A stretch of 59,003 nucleotides of DNA from Propionibacteriaceae bacterium. GTDB lineage: Bacteria; Actinomycetota; Actinomycetes; Propionibacteriales; Propionibacteriaceae. The translations under genes were made by a program, and so were the position numbers. This document shows positions 43,852 to 55,178 of the stretch, piece after piece; the stretch's first letter is position 1, and each line of letters starts with the position of its first letter. The stretch is from positions 1-59,003 of the forward strand of contig JAPUEL010000055.1 of assembly GCA_027492545.1 (NCBI GenBank), in the 5' to 3' direction. Below the pieces are notes generated by a model. That model ran no database searches, was not told where the DNA came from, and saw only the letters and a program-made list of their open reading frames with translations.

Positions 43852-44208
43852 TCAGTAGATGATTTCGCCCGAGGCGCGGCGCGCGCGCAGCGAGCTGACC
43901 GCCTCTTCGAGGATCTGGGCCGCCTCCGCGTCGGTGCGGCGCTCCTTGACGTACGCGAGGTGCGTCTTGTAGGGCGTGATCTTCGGCGGCGGAGGGGGGT
44001 TCTCGGAGTCCGTGTTGGCCGGGAGCCCGCAGCGGGGGCAGTCCCACGACTCGGGGATCTGCGCGTCGATCGCGAACGCGGGGCTGGTCACATGCCCACT
44101 GGCGCAGAAGTACGAGACGTGGAGCCGGGGCGCGGTGTCCCCACGCTCAGCCTCCCCCATGGGTCCGGCGCCGACACGGCTGCCGCGAATGGCGTTGCCA
44201 CCTGCCAC
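43852..44208 (-). CDS. rbpA: RNA polymerase-binding protein RbpA
   Basis: Actinobacteria-specific transcription factor that binds the sigma subunit and stabilises the open promoter complex. The 118-residue product has the RbpA core: AIRGSRVGAGPMGEAERGD at the N-terminus, a zinc-like knuckle (YFCASGH...CPRCG) and the C-terminal sigma-interaction domain TPYKTHLAYVKERRTDAEAAQILEEAV. The GTG start has AAGGAG upstream. Next to secG in the same orientation with a 42-nt gap. Confidence 0.96.
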   Translation of the reverse strand: MAGGNAIRGSRVGAGPMGEAERGDTAPRLHVSYFCASGHVTSPAFAIDAQIPESWDCPRCGLPANTDSENPPPPPKITPYKTHLAYVKERRTDAEAAQILEEAVSSLRARRASGEIIY

Positions 44209-44250
44209 TTGTGTTTCTCCTTGAGCTCAGTGATGAAGGGTCGTGCCGGG

Positions 44251-44511
44251 TCAGGCGCCGATGCGGTACAGCACCAGCAGCCCGATGATCGTCAGTAGCC
44301 AGGCCAGCGACAGCACGACAGTGATGCGGTCCAGCCTGCGTTCCGCCGTCGACGCCCCGCCCATGGAGGTCGACATGCCGCCGCCGAAGAGATCCGACAT
44401 TCCGCCGCCACGACTCTTGTGGAGGAGGACGGTGGCCGCGAGCAAGACGCTGAGCACAATCGCGATGATTGAGAGCGTCGTCACCGGCCAGGACACGAGG
44501 GGGACAATCAC
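44251..44511 (-). CDS. secG: Preprotein translocase subunit SecG
   Basis: Small accessory subunit of the SecYEG channel in the membrane. The 86-residue product has two hydrophobic helices (about 8-30 and 64-82) separated by a glycine-rich cytoplasmic loop (HKSRGGGMSDLFGGGMS), the standard SecG layout. The GTG start is preceded by TAGTCT 7 nt upstream on the same strand, so it has its own leaderless promoter after the tpiA terminator. Confidence 0.93.
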   Translation of the reverse strand: MIVPLVSWPVTTLSIIAIVLSVLLAATVLLHKSRGGGMSDLFGGGMSTSMGGASTAERRLDRITVVLSLAWLLTIIGLLVLYRIGA

Positions 44512-44518
44512 GCGCTAA

Positions 44519-44524
44519 AGACTA
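44519..44524 (-). promoter_or_regulatory. Leaderless -10 box for secG-rbpA
   Basis: TAGTCT on the minus strand, 7 nt before the GTG at 44511. Confidence 0.55.
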
Positions 44525-44589
44525 TCCGACGACGTCGAGGAATCCACATTCGCCCCTCCCCTGTCCGCGTCCGCGGGTCCGGACATGCG

Positions 44590-44622
44590 CAACGGCGCGG
44601 AACCCTCGGTTCCGCGCCGTTG
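44590..44622 (-). terminator. Terminator downstream of tpiA
   Basis: A perfect 15-bp stem (CAACGGCGCGGAACC and its complement) with a 3-nt loop lies 15 nt past the tpiA stop. There is no T tract, as often in Actinobacteria. It separates pgk-tpiA from secG-rbpA. Confidence 0.8.
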
Positions 44623-44637
44623 TCGAGGGTCAGCTGA

Positions 44638-45416
44638 TCAGAGCTGGTAGAAGCGCACGATGGCCGCGAACTCCTCGGGCTTCAGCGCGGCGCCACCGAC
44701 GAGAGCGCCGTCGACGTCCGGCTTGGCCATGATCTGCGCGACGTTGTCGGCCTTCACGGAGCCGCCGTACTGGATGCGGACAGCCTCGGCGGTGGGCTCG
44801 TCGTAGAGCGCGGCGACCTCCTTGCGGATGGCGCCACACACCTCCTGCGCGTCGTCAGGGGTGGCGACCTCGCCGGTGCCGATGGCCCAGACGGGCTCGT
44901 AGGCGATGACGAGGCCGGCGACCTGCTCGGCCGTCAGGTTGGCCAGGGTGCCGCGGACCTGGCCCAGGGTGTACTCGACGTGGCGGCCCTCCTTGCGGAT
45001 GTCCAGGCCCTCTCCGACGCAGATGATGGGCGTGATGCCGGCGGCCAGGGCCTTGGCGGCCTTGGCGTTGATGATCTCGTCGGTGTCACCGAAGAACTGG
45101 CGGCGCTCGGAGTGGCCGACGACCACGTAGCTGACGCCGAGCTTGGTGAGCATCGAGGTGGAGATCTCGCCGGTGTAGGCGCCGTTGTCGAACTGGGACA
45201 CGTTCTGCGCGCCCAGCTGGAACGGGAGACGGTCGCCGTCGATCAGGGTGCGCACCGTGCGCAGGTCGGTGAACGGCGGGATCAGCACGGCCTCGGACTT
45301 CGACGGGTCGTAGTCCTTGTCCAGCAGTGCGTAGTGGATCTTCTCCACCAGTCCGGTGGCCTCGATGTGGTCGATGTTCATCTTCCAGTTACCGGCCATG
45401 ATCGGCTTGCGGGTCA

Positions 45417-45417
<1 letters not shown>
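44638..45417 (-). CDS. tpiA: Triosephosphate isomerase
   Basis: Glycolytic interconversion of dihydroxyacetone phosphate and glyceraldehyde 3-phosphate. The 259-residue TIM barrel has the catalytic Lys in GNWKMN, His in VVVGHSERR and Glu in [11 protein letters not shown] (loop 6), plus the phosphate-binding YGGSVKADN. The ATG overlaps the pgk stop (ATGA), so the two are translationally coupled. Followed by a strong hairpin terminator. Confidence 0.97.
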
Positions 45418-46631
<1,214 letters not shown>

Positions 46632-46671
46632 AGTGAGCCTTTCTTGTTGGGTGGCTTCGTCGATAGAGGCG

Positions 46672-46714
46672 ACAACGGCCCTGCGACCCCGGGCGGGGGT
46701 CACAGGGCCGTTGT
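46672..46714 (-). terminator. Hairpin between gap and pgk
   Basis: A 12-bp arm (ACAACGGCCCTG and its complement) with a further 6-bp inner stem (GACCCC/GGGGTC) forms one long hairpin directly after the gap stop. It may terminate, attenuate or stabilise the gap transcript before pgk-tpiA. Confidence 0.7.
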
Positions 46715-46737
46715 TCAGACCACTTGAGGTGTGGGAA

Positions 46738-47754
<1,017 letters not shown>

Positions 47755-47787
47755 CTACCTTGCGCGGAAGCGCATGCGGACGTGTTC

Positions 47788-47793
47788 ATCCTA
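47788..47793 (-). promoter_or_regulatory. Candidate -10 box for gap
   Basis: TAGGAT on the minus strand, about 55 nt upstream of the gap ATG. The resulting leader contains a TGCGC-TTCC-GCGCA mini-hairpin. No clear -35 is seen. Confidence 0.35.
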
Positions 47794-47852
47794 ACCAGTT
47801 GTGGAGCCTCGGCGGGACGCGGGGTCCGGTTTGGTGCGCCCGGACTTCGAAG

Positions 47853-48836
47853 TCAGTCGTCGTCGCGGAGGTCGGCCGGCAGGCTGGCCTCGGTGGTGGG
47901 CAGCCCCGCATCCTCCGCGGCCTTGTCCGCCGTGGCCAGGAGCCGCCGGATCCGCCCCGCCACCGCGTCCTTCGTCAGCGGCGGCTCGTGCAGACGCCCG
48001 AGCTCCTCCAGGCTGGCCTGCCGGTGGGCGAGGCGGAGCTCGCCGGCGATCCTCAGGTGTTCGGGGGCGTCCTCGCCGAGCAGCTCGAGGGCCCGCTCCA
48101 CCCGCGCGCTGGCCGCGACAGCGGCGCGCGCGGAGCGGCGCAGGTTGGCGTCGTCGAAGTTGGCGAGCCGGTTGACGCTGGCGCGGACCTCCCGGCGCCT
48201 GCGGCGCTCGTCCCAGGCGAGGCGGGTGTCGCCCGCGCCCATCCGCGTCAGCAGTTCGGCGATGGCGTCGCCGTCGCGGATCACCACCCGGTCGACGCCG
48301 CGCACCTCGCGCGCCTTGGCCGACACCCCGATCCGACGCGCCCCGCCCACGAGGGCGAGCGCCGCCTCTGAGCCCGGGCAGGTGATCTCGAGCGACATCG
48401 AGCGGCCCGGCTCCGTCAGCGACCCCCGGGCGAGGAAGGCCCCACGCCACATGGCCACGGCATCAGCCACCGACCCGCCGACGACGGCCGGCGGCAGCCC
48501 GCGGACGGGGCGACGGTGCATGTCCACCAGTCCGCTCAACCGGGCCAACTGTTCGCCGTCGCGGACCACCCGCAGCGTGTAGCGCGGGCCGCGACGGACG
48601 CCGGACCCGTTGATGACGAGCAGATCGCTCTCCACGTTGTACAGGTCGGTGATGAAGGCGCGCAGCCGGCGCGCAGCCGCCCCGGTGTCCAGCTCGGCCT
48701 CGACGACGATGCGTCCCCCCACCAGGTGCAGACCGCCGGCGAACCGGAGCAGGGCCGCCACCTCGGCGCGGCGCACCGAGGGGTGCGCCGCGAGGACGGT
48801 CGCCAGCTCGGACTTCACCTTCTGCGTCAGGGCCAT
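47853..48836 (-). CDS. whiA: DNA-binding protein WhiA
   Basis: Conserved Gram-positive regulator with a degenerate LAGLIDADG homing-endonuclease-like N-domain and a C-terminal helix-turn-helix; controls sporulation or cell division genes in Actinobacteria. The 327-residue product begins [15 protein letters not shown], has [19 protein letters not shown] and ends with the [32 protein letters not shown]. It follows yvcK (32-nt gap) as in other genomes. The ATG has a weak CAGACT box 6 nt upstream, so a leaderless internal promoter is possible. Confidence 0.95.
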   Translation of the reverse strand: MALTQKVKSELATVLAAHPSVRRAEVAALLRFAGGLHLVGGRIVVEAELDTGAAARRLRAFITDLYNVESDLLVINGSGVRRGPRYTLRVVRDGEQLARLSGLVDMHRRPVRGLPPAVVGGSVADAVAMWRGAFLARGSLTEPGRSMSLEITCPGSEAALALVGGARRIGVSAKAREVRGVDRVVIRDGDAIAELLTRMGAGDTRLAWDERRRRREVRASVNRLANFDDANLRRSARAAVAASARVERALELLGEDAPEHLRIAGELRLAHRQASLEELGRLHEPPLTKDAVAGRIRRLLATADKAAEDAGLPTTEASLPADLRDDD

Positions 48837-48868
48837 GCGGGCAGTCTGCCACACGCCCCACCGCACCC

Positions 48869-49816
48869 TCAGCCGTCGATGACCTCGCTGAACACGGCCG
48901 CAAGCAGGTTCGGGTCGTGGGTCGGGGAGCCGTCGCGGGCCCTCACGTCCGCTGTGACCAGGCGTCCGCCCAGCGACGCGACGTAGGCCTCGAGGTGGTG
49001 GTCGGTGTCGGCGAAGCTGGCGTCGGCGATCACCACGTCGAGGCTCAGGCCGGGGGCGTGCTCGGCCAGCAGCTCGATGTGGCGCGACGGCGAGAACCCG
49101 TCGGTCTCCTCCGCCGGCGCGATGTTGAGCACCAGCACCCGCTGGGCCTTCGTCTCCAGGAGCGCCCGGGCGAGGTCGGGGACGAGGAGGTGCGGGATCA
49201 CGCTCGTGAACCACGAGCCAGGTCCCAAGATCACGCTGTCGGCCTCACGGACGGCGTTGAGCACCTCGGGCCGGGCGGGCGGTCGGTCCGGGATGAGGCG
49301 TACCGCCTGGACGACGGCCCTGGTCTTCGCCACGGTCGCCTGCCCGGAGAGGGTGCAGACCTCGTCGGGCTCCAGCGGGTCGAGGCCCACGACGTCGGCC
49401 TCGATGTCCAGAGGCACCGAGCTCATGGGCAGCACCCGGCCGCGGGTGCGCAGCAGATCGCCCACCATGTCCAGCCCCGCCACCGGGTCGTCCAACTGCT
49501 GCCAGAGCCCGGCGATGAGGAGGTTGCCGATCGCGTGACCGCCGAGTGGCCCGTCCCCGTGGAAGCGGGCCTGCAGGACGCTCGCCCAGGTGCGGCCCAC
49601 GTGGTCGTCCGAGCAGAGGGCCGCCAGGGCCATGCGCAGGTCGCCGGGCGGGAGGCAGTCGAGCTCCTGCCGCAGCCGGCCGGAGGATCCGCCGTCGTCG
49701 GCCACCGTGACCACCGCCGTCAGCCGGTCGGTGACCCGCCTGAGCGCCTTCAGCGACACCGCCAGCCCGTGCCCCCCGCCCAGCGCGACGACCCGGGGCA
49801 GCCGTGGGAGGCTCAT
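48869..49816 (-). CDS. yvcK: YvcK-family gluconeogenesis/morphology factor
   Basis: Nucleotide-sugar-binding protein required for growth on gluconeogenic carbon sources and for cell shape in some bacteria; CofD-like fold. The 315-residue product has [51 protein letters not shown] and [16 protein letters not shown]. The ATG overlaps the rapZ stop (ATGA) and the stop lies 32 nt before whiA, the common rapZ-yvcK-whiA order. Substrate is UDP-GlcNAc in studied homologues. Confidence 0.94.
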   Translation of the reverse strand: MSLPRLPRVVALGGGHGLAVSLKALRRVTDRLTAVVTVADDGGSSGRLRQELDCLPPGDLRMALAALCSDDHVGRTWASVLQARFHGDGPLGGHAIGNLLIAGLWQQLDDPVAGLDMVGDLLRTRGRVLPMSSVPLDIEADVVGLDPLEPDEVCTLSGQATVAKTRAVVQAVRLIPDRPPARPEVLNAVREADSVILGPGSWFTSVIPHLLVPDLARALLETKAQRVLVLNIAPAEETDGFSPSRHIELLAEHAPGLSLDVVIADASFADTDHHLEAYVASLGGRLVTADVRARDGSPTHDPNLLAAVFSEVIDG

Positions 49817-50676
49817 TCCTTGCCCAGGTCCCGGTGCAGCACGGTGGTGGGGAAGCCGCGCTCCCGGAGCCTGATCGCGAGCTCCTCGCTCATCGAGGTA
49901 GAGCGGTGCTTGCCGCCGGTGCAGCCGATGGCGACGGTGACCTGGCGCTTGCCCTCGGCGAGGTACCCCGGGGCCACGGTCTCCAGCAGGTTGACCATGG
50001 CCTCCTGGAACCGCTGTGCTGCCTCGTGCTTGAGCACGTACTGAGCCACGTCCTTGCTGAGGCCGGACTTGGGTCGCAGCTCGGGGATCCAGTGGGGGTT
50101 GGGGAGGAAGCGCACGTCGAAGACCATGTCGGCGTCGATCGGCACCCCGTTCTTGAACCCGAAGGAGATCAGCGCGATCCTCAACCTGTCGGTCGCCTCG
50201 TCCCCGAAGTGGTTGGCCACACGCTGGGTGAGCTGGCGGGCCGACAGGTAGGTGGTGTTGACGACGATGTCCGCGTCCGCCCGCAGGTCCGCCAGGAGCC
50301 GTCGCTCCCGCTCGATGCCCTCGCTCAGACGGTCCCCGCCCTGCAGCGGCAGCGGCCTGCGGTTCGACTCCTGCCTGCGCACGATGACGTCGTCGGCGGC
50401 TTCGAGGAAGACGCTGGTCACCGAGGCACCCTCGGCCTTCAGGCTGTCGATGACCTCCGGCAGCTGCTCGAAGTGTTCCCTCGAGCGCACGTCGGCCACG
50501 ACCGCGATCCTGGAGATGCCGTAGCCCCGGAGCGTCTGGGCAAGCGCCGGCAGCATCACGGGGGGCAGGTTGTCCACCACGTACCACCCCAGGTCCTCCA
50601 TCGTGTGGGCCGCCGTGCGGCGACCAGCGCCGGACATTCCGGTGATGAGGGCGAACTCCTGCGGGGCTTCGGTCAT
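49813..50676 (-). CDS. rapZ: RapZ-family nucleotide-binding protein
   Basis: RNase adapter/nucleotide-binding protein of the RapZ (YvcJ) family; in E. coli it controls GlmZ and glucosamine-6-phosphate, but that circuit is not expected here. The 287-residue product has a P-loop GMSGAGRRT in place of GMSGAGKS, with Arg for Lys. It also has the Walker-B-like VVADVR and the C-terminal RFLPNPHW and CTGGKHRS motifs. Start ATG 50676 has TAGGCT exactly 6 nt upstream, a leaderless promoter divergent from the SWIM gene. It heads rapZ-yvcK-whiA. Confidence 0.93.
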   Translation of the reverse strand: MTEAPQEFALITGMSGAGRRTAAHTMEDLGWYVVDNLPPVMLPALAQTLRGYGISRIAVVADVRSREHFEQLPEVIDSLKAEGASVTSVFLEAADDVIVRRQESNRRPLPLQGGDRLSEGIERERRLLADLRADADIVVNTTYLSARQLTQRVANHFGDEATDRLRIALISFGFKNGVPIDADMVFDVRFLPNPHWIPELRPKSGLSKDVAQYVLKHEAAQRFQEAMVNLLETVAPGYLAEGKRQVTVAIGCTGGKHRSTSMSEELAIRLRERGFPTTVLHRDLGKE

Positions 50677-50682
50677 GCCGCC

Positions 50683-50732
50683 AGCCTAACGGTCCCCGGC
50701 GGGGCGGCTGTGGGGCGCAGTGACCCTAAGCT
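50683..50732. promoter_or_regulatory. Divergent leaderless promoters (rapZ / SWIM gene)
   Basis: TAGGCT on the minus strand (50683-50688) is 6 nt before the rapZ ATG. TAAGCT on the plus strand (50727-50732) is 7 nt before the SWIM-gene ATG. Confidence 0.6.
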
Positions 50733-50739
50733 CTCCCGC

Positions 50740-52041
50740 ATGTCCCTCACCTACGGCTTCCCGTCGACCGCGGATCCGGTTTCCGTCTGGCTGGCCACCG
50801 CTCCGGGCATCGGCCCGGCAGGGAGGGTGGCCAGCCCCCACTTCTTCTCCGGCACCGTCGTCGACGCGGAGCAGTGTGCGCGCGGGATACTCGCCGTGGC
50901 CGAGGTGGCCGCCACGAGCTACTACACACGCATCGAGTGGAGTTCGTTGGACCCCGTGGTCACCAGCGACGGCGAACGCCTCCGGTTCGAGTCGTTCTCG
51001 GGATGTGGGGGCGTCTACGCGCGGTTCGACCTGCTTCCAGGTGCGCTCACCGGGACACCCGGCGAGCTCGGCACCACCAACATCGACGTCAACCCGCCCC
51101 TCAGACACGCCCTCACCACCATCCGCTCGGGCGAGCCGCTGCGGCTCGACGTGGGTGCGGATGCAGTCACCGCCTCGACCATGACCGGGTCCGTCGTCGA
51201 GCGGAAGGTCAAGCTGCCAGAGCGCTGGGTCCGCGGCTTCGGGGAGGCGTCAGTGGCGGCCGCGACCATGCAGCCCCGGGCCGAGGTGCCGGCGTTGGCC
51301 GCGCAGCGGTTCCTGCGGTCGCTGCCGCGCGGGGGCCGCAGGCTCTGGATCGTGCCGTCGGGCTCCTCACTGCGCGTCTCCGCGGTCCCGACTGACGGCG
51401 CCGTCTATCTCGACGGCACCCACCGTCTGGGCGAGTTGCTGCCGATGCTCCGATGGGCTCGATCGCTGCGGCTCCACGGACCGCTGGCCACCGGTGGAGC
51501 GCCCCGCCCCAGCGCGTGGGAGCTTGTCCTCGACGATGCCCGCCTTACGTTGACACTCTCGCCCGAGGTGCCTCGCGGCTTCAGCGGCGAGGGTGCGGTG
51601 CTGACAGACCTGGCGCTGGGCGACGCGGACGACGCCGACGTCGTGCTCGACCAGCTGGCCTGGACTCCGGGCGCGGACGCCGCGACCATCGCGTACGCGC
51701 TCGGGTGGGACGAGGGGCGCGTTCTTCGGGTGCTCACCCGGCTCGGCACCTCGGGGCGAGTCGGTTTCGACTGCGCCGAGGGCGCCTTCTTCCATCGCGA
51801 GCTTCCCTACGACGCGGATGCCGCGGCCCGTCGCAACCCGAGGCTTGTGGGGGCGCGCCAGCTGCTCGCCGCTGGTGCGGTGCGGGTCGACGGTGAGACG
51901 GCCACCGTCGACTCAGGCGACTCCACGTACCGGCTGCGGCGCCTCGCCTCCGGCTGGGCCTGCACCTGCACGTGGTGGACCAGGTACGAGGGCGGACGCG
52001 GGCCGTGTAAGCACGCGCTGGCCGTGGAGCTCGCCCGGTGA
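50740..52041 (+). CDS. SWIM zinc-finger protein
   Basis: 433-residue protein whose C-terminus (about 410-430) is a SWIM zinc finger, CTC-x11-CKH, usually a DNA- or protein-binding element. The preceding part has no recognised enzyme motif; a winged-helix-like stretch is seen around 345-375 (DAATIAYALGWDEGRVLRVLTRLGTSGRVGF). The next gene begins inside its stop codon (GTGA), so the two proteins are made together in fixed ratio. A leaderless -10 precedes its ATG. SWIM proteins paired with large repeat proteins are known in other bacteria, sometimes with MoxR/VWA genes that are absent here. Function unknown. Confidence 0.82.
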   Translation: MSLTYGFPSTADPVSVWLATAPGIGPAGRVASPHFFSGTVVDAEQCARGILAVAEVAATSYYTRIEWSSLDPVVTSDGERLRFESFSGCGGVYARFDLLPGALTGTPGELGTTNIDVNPPLRHALTTIRSGEPLRLDVGADAVTASTMTGSVVERKVKLPERWVRGFGEASVAAATMQPRAEVPALAAQRFLRSLPRGGRRLWIVPSGSSLRVSAVPTDGAVYLDGTHRLGELLPMLRWARSLRLHGPLATGGAPRPSAWELVLDDARLTLTLSPEVPRGFSGEGAVLTDLALGDADDADVVLDQLAWTPGADAATIAYALGWDEGRVLRVLTRLGTSGRVGFDCAEGAFFHRELPYDADAAARRNPRLVGARQLLAAGAVRVDGETATVDSGDSTYRLRRLASGWACTCTWWTRYEGGRGPCKHALAVELAR

Positions 52042-54551
52042 TCGACCAGTCGGCGCTCGAGCGGGCGATCCGGCGCAATGACTCCACCGCCGTGGCGCAG
52101 CTGTACCGCGGCGCGGGTGAGGCGGACCGGAAGGCGACCCGTCCCCTGCTCGCCGCATTGCGGAAGGAACAGGCTGAGTACTGGCGCACCGGCCGGTGGC
52201 CGGGACGCCCCTTCGCGGACTTCGCCCTCGACACCGCGATGCTGGCCACTGCACCCTCCGCCGAGGGTGCCGCCCGGGTGCTCCGCTGGGGAGACCACCC
52301 CGGGCGGCTGGACGTGATCCTCGACCGGGAGGTGTCGTGGCTGCCTGCGTTGGTCGCGCTCCTCACCAGGGTCGCGATGAGCGCAGAGTCGGGCCGCGAG
52401 GAGGTGCCGTGGGAGGTGGTCGACGCTCTGCTCGCCCGCTGCGGACTCACCCACCTGGACACCCCCGACTACGCCCTGAACCTGCTGCGTCGGCAGGATC
52501 CACGGCTGGATGCACAGGCCCAGCTCGCCGTCGACGCGGCACTTCCAGGCATCTTGCTGCGGGCGCTGGAGTCGGACCGCATGCATGACGCCGTCGTGTC
52601 CGAGTGGCTGAATGCCGCCGCCAAGGGACAGGAGCGCCGCTGGGCTGTCATCGCAGCTGACTGGGCGGCGCGTGGGGTGCTGGACCGGGACGAGTTGCAC
52701 CGTCGGCTTGTGGCCGCGCTTGTCCGGGGCGGAATGCAACCGCACCTGCGGGCCGTCCTCTGGATCCTCGAGGAACTCGTGGCTACCCCGGCCGAAGTCG
52801 AGGGACTCCTCCGCGAGTACCTGGCGCTCCTGGACAGCCGGCAGGCCTTCGTGGCCGTCCATGCGCTGAGGGCCGTCCGGCGGCTCGACGCCGCCGTACC
52901 CCTCGAGGCCGCCACAGTGGTCGACGCCTGCGTGCGGCTCCTGGCCCGAGCCGACGCCTCCCTCCCCCAGTCCGCACTCACCTGGCTGGGGGCTCTGAGC
53001 AGGCGGGCTCCCTCGTCGACCGATCCCGTCGCCCGAGCCGCCGCCGTCGGCCTCGGCCACCCTAAGCGGGCCGTGCAGGAGAAGACTCTGGCCCTCCTCA
53101 CTGGGCTGGGGCCGCTCGGCGATGCAGGCGCGTCTGACGTGGCCTGGGCACTGGAAGTTGTGGATGCGACGGTTCGCGGCGCGGATCCGGCCACCGTTGT
53201 CGGACGCCTGCCGGAGTTGCCCATCGCGGCGCCGGTCCTGCCCCTCGAACCCATCGGGTCACCCGATGAGCTCGTGGACCTGGTTCGCCGTGTCACCACG
53301 ATCGGGTTCGAGTTCGGCGACGAGGAGCGCCTCGTCGCCGGCTTCGCCGCCTACGGAAGCCGGCTCCAGGGAGCATCGCGAGCCGAGGTGCTCACGGAAC
53401 GAGACTGGCTGCCGGACCTCCTTGAGGAACTCCGCGGCGGCCTTGCGGAGACGTCCCGCGGCGTCGTGAGCACCCTGAAGCGGCTGGCGCCCAGGCACCG
53501 CGCCGATGCGCGCGCCATGGTGGTGCGCGCACGCGAAGTGGCCACTGCGCTCAGGGCCGGTAAGGCCACCGCGCTCGTCGCGTTCCCGCGCGACGCCTCG
53601 GGCATCCTCGACCCCGACCGTCTCCTCCAGAACCTCGCCAGGGCAGCCGCTGAGAACCGGAGCATCCCTCGCGTGGATCTCGAGGCCGCCTGGCTGCGTC
53701 TGCCGCTCGGCCTCGGCGACGACTACCGGGAGCGGGTGGCGGCTCTGGACGGCCCCGACGCGCAATGGCTGGCCGGGGAGTTGGCTGCCGGCGCTCTCCC
53801 CGCTCCGGCCCTGAGGCACCTGTACCGGGACCATAACCGCCGCGGGTCCTACCACCGCTTCACCGGCGAGTGGCCTGGGGTCGCCGGTCGCGGTGGGGCG
53901 CTGCTGAGACGGATCGGCCGGCTCGACGGGGTGACGCAGTACGTCGGCGGCGAGGAGTCCTCAACGGTCACATTGACGCCCACACAGCGGGAGTTGCTGT
54001 CGGCACACCACCTGCGGGAGCTGTCGGGCTGGGAGGGTCGCGGGGTCCTGGTCCAACCTCTGACTCTGCTCCCCCACCAGCAGGGCGCCGTGGGCCAGGT
54101 GACCCACGTCACGTTGGCCGCAGGCGCGGCGCAGGAGGACGCTGCCACCCGCGCCGCGACACTTGACGCGACACTCGGCCTCCTGGCAGCGGGTGACCTC
54201 GAGGGCGAGGCCGCGGGTCCCCACTGGGCCGAGCTGTTGACCTCCGGTGAGTACCGGCTCACGCGATGGACCCGCCACCTCCGCGACGTGGCCGGCTCCA
54301 GCCTCGCCGGCGCCCGCTATACGTGGGGGGTGCAGCGCCACGTCCTGGCCACGCTCCTTCCGGCCGATACGTCCGGCCGCGCGGGCGTCGCCGATCTGGT
54401 CGGGCTGGCAGCAGAAGCGGCCCTGGTGACAGGCGCCACCGGATCCATCAGCGGCCTCGACGAGGTGGCCGACCGGACCGGCCGTTCCCGGATTGTCACC
54501 GAGGCGCGACGGCTGCGCTCGGTTCTCCGCGGAGGCCGCCCCGACGCCTGA
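52038..54551 (+). CDS. Large HEAT-like repeat protein (DUF6493-like)
   Basis: 837-residue soluble protein made of alpha-helical repeats (about 60-400 especially, e.g. LLREYLALLDSRQAFVAVHALRAVRRL). It has a less regular C-terminal part containing a conserved-looking TPTQRELLSAHHLRELSGWEGRGV. It resembles DUF6493-type partners of SWIM proteins, but I recognise no catalytic site. The start GTG overlaps the SWIM stop. It is convergent with ecfT (6-nt gap). A scaffold role is suggested by the repeats only. The pair is inserted between rapZ and the biotin transporter, in a core cluster where such genes are not usual. Confidence 0.75.
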   Translation: MIDQSALERAIRRNDSTAVAQLYRGAGEADRKATRPLLAALRKEQAEYWRTGRWPGRPFADFALDTAMLATAPSAEGAARVLRWGDHPGRLDVILDREVSWLPALVALLTRVAMSAESGREEVPWEVVDALLARCGLTHLDTPDYALNLLRRQDPRLDAQAQLAVDAALPGILLRALESDRMHDAVVSEWLNAAAKGQERRWAVIAADWAARGVLDRDELHRRLVAALVRGGMQPHLRAVLWILEELVATPAEVEGLLREYLALLDSRQAFVAVHALRAVRRLDAAVPLEAATVVDACVRLLARADASLPQSALTWLGALSRRAPSSTDPVARAAAVGLGHPKRAVQEKTLALLTGLGPLGDAGASDVAWALEVVDATVRGADPATVVGRLPELPIAAPVLPLEPIGSPDELVDLVRRVTTIGFEFGDEERLVAGFAAYGSRLQGASRAEVLTERDWLPDLLEELRGGLAETSRGVVSTLKRLAPRHRADARAMVVRAREVATALRAGKATALVAFPRDASGILDPDRLLQNLARAAAENRSIPRVDLEAAWLRLPLGLGDDYRERVAALDGPDAQWLAGELAAGALPAPALRHLYRDHNRRGSYHRFTGEWPGVAGRGGALLRRIGRLDGVTQYVGGEESSTVTLTPTQRELLSAHHLRELSGWEGRGVLVQPLTLLPHQQGAVGQVTHVTLAAGAAQEDAATRAATLDATLGLLAAGDLEGEAAGPHWAELLTSGEYRLTRWTRHLRDVAGSSLAGARYTWGVQRHVLATLLPADTSGRAGVADLVGLAAEAALVTGATGSISGLDEVADRTGRSRIVTEARRLRSVLRGGRPDA

Positions 54552-54557
54552 CCGGCG

Positions 54558-55178
54558 TCAGTCCTCGGCGGGGAGTCCGCGGGCGTGGAGCGCCTCGCCG
54601 GTGCGCTCCGCGTACGCCACCGCCCCCACCACGACGGGCGTGAGCAGCAGCGCCGGGTTGCGGTCGCGGCCCCGTGCGCGCGCGGCGTCGCGGGCGTCCT
54701 CGATCGAGCCGATGAGGTACGGCACCGACCGGATCATCAGCGCCACGGCCAGCGCCACCTGCTGAGGGTCGATCCGCACCCACCGCAGCGGAGCGAGGCC
54801 GCGGGCGAGGGCGTCCATGAGGACGGGCGTCGAGGTGGTGAGGGTGAGCATCCGCGCCGCCAGGACTGCGACCAGGATGTTGCCCGACTGGACCACGGCG
54901 GCCGCGGGATTGAGCGAGATCAGGTGATAGGCGGCCATCACGATGAGCAGGATCCAGAGCACCCATCCGATCCGCAGGGCCCGCAAGGGGGTCACGCCGG
55001 AGGTCCACAGCAGCCCCAGCACCACCGCGAGCGCGAGGGTGGTGACCCACCAGGACCCGGCGGCGAGCGGGGGGATGCTGACGGCGAGGAACAACAGGTA
55101 CTTGGCGCCCGTGCCGAGCCGGAACAGCCACCCCTCCCCCGGCTCGTAGAGCCCGAGCAGGGACGCGTGGGCGTTCAC
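54558..55178 (-). CDS. ecfT: ECF transporter transmembrane protein EcfT
   Basis: Coupling membrane subunit of an energy-coupling-factor vitamin transporter. The 206-residue product has four or five hydrophobic segments and the two Ala-Arg-Gly motifs of EcfT (ARARGRDR and LHARGLP) that contact the ATPase. Given the adjacent BioY, it belongs to the BioMNY biotin uptake system. The GTG start overlaps the ecfA stop (GTGA). Confidence 0.92.
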   Translation of the reverse strand: MNAHASLLGLYEPGEGWLFRLGTGAKYLLFLAVSIPPLAAGSWWVTTLALAVVLGLLWTSGVTPLRALRIGWVLWILLIVMAAYHLISLNPAAAVVQSGNILVAVLAARMLTLTTSTPVLMDALARGLAPLRWVRIDPQQVALAVALMIRSVPYLIGSIEDARDAARARGRDRNPALLLTPVVVGAVAYAERTGEALHARGLPAED

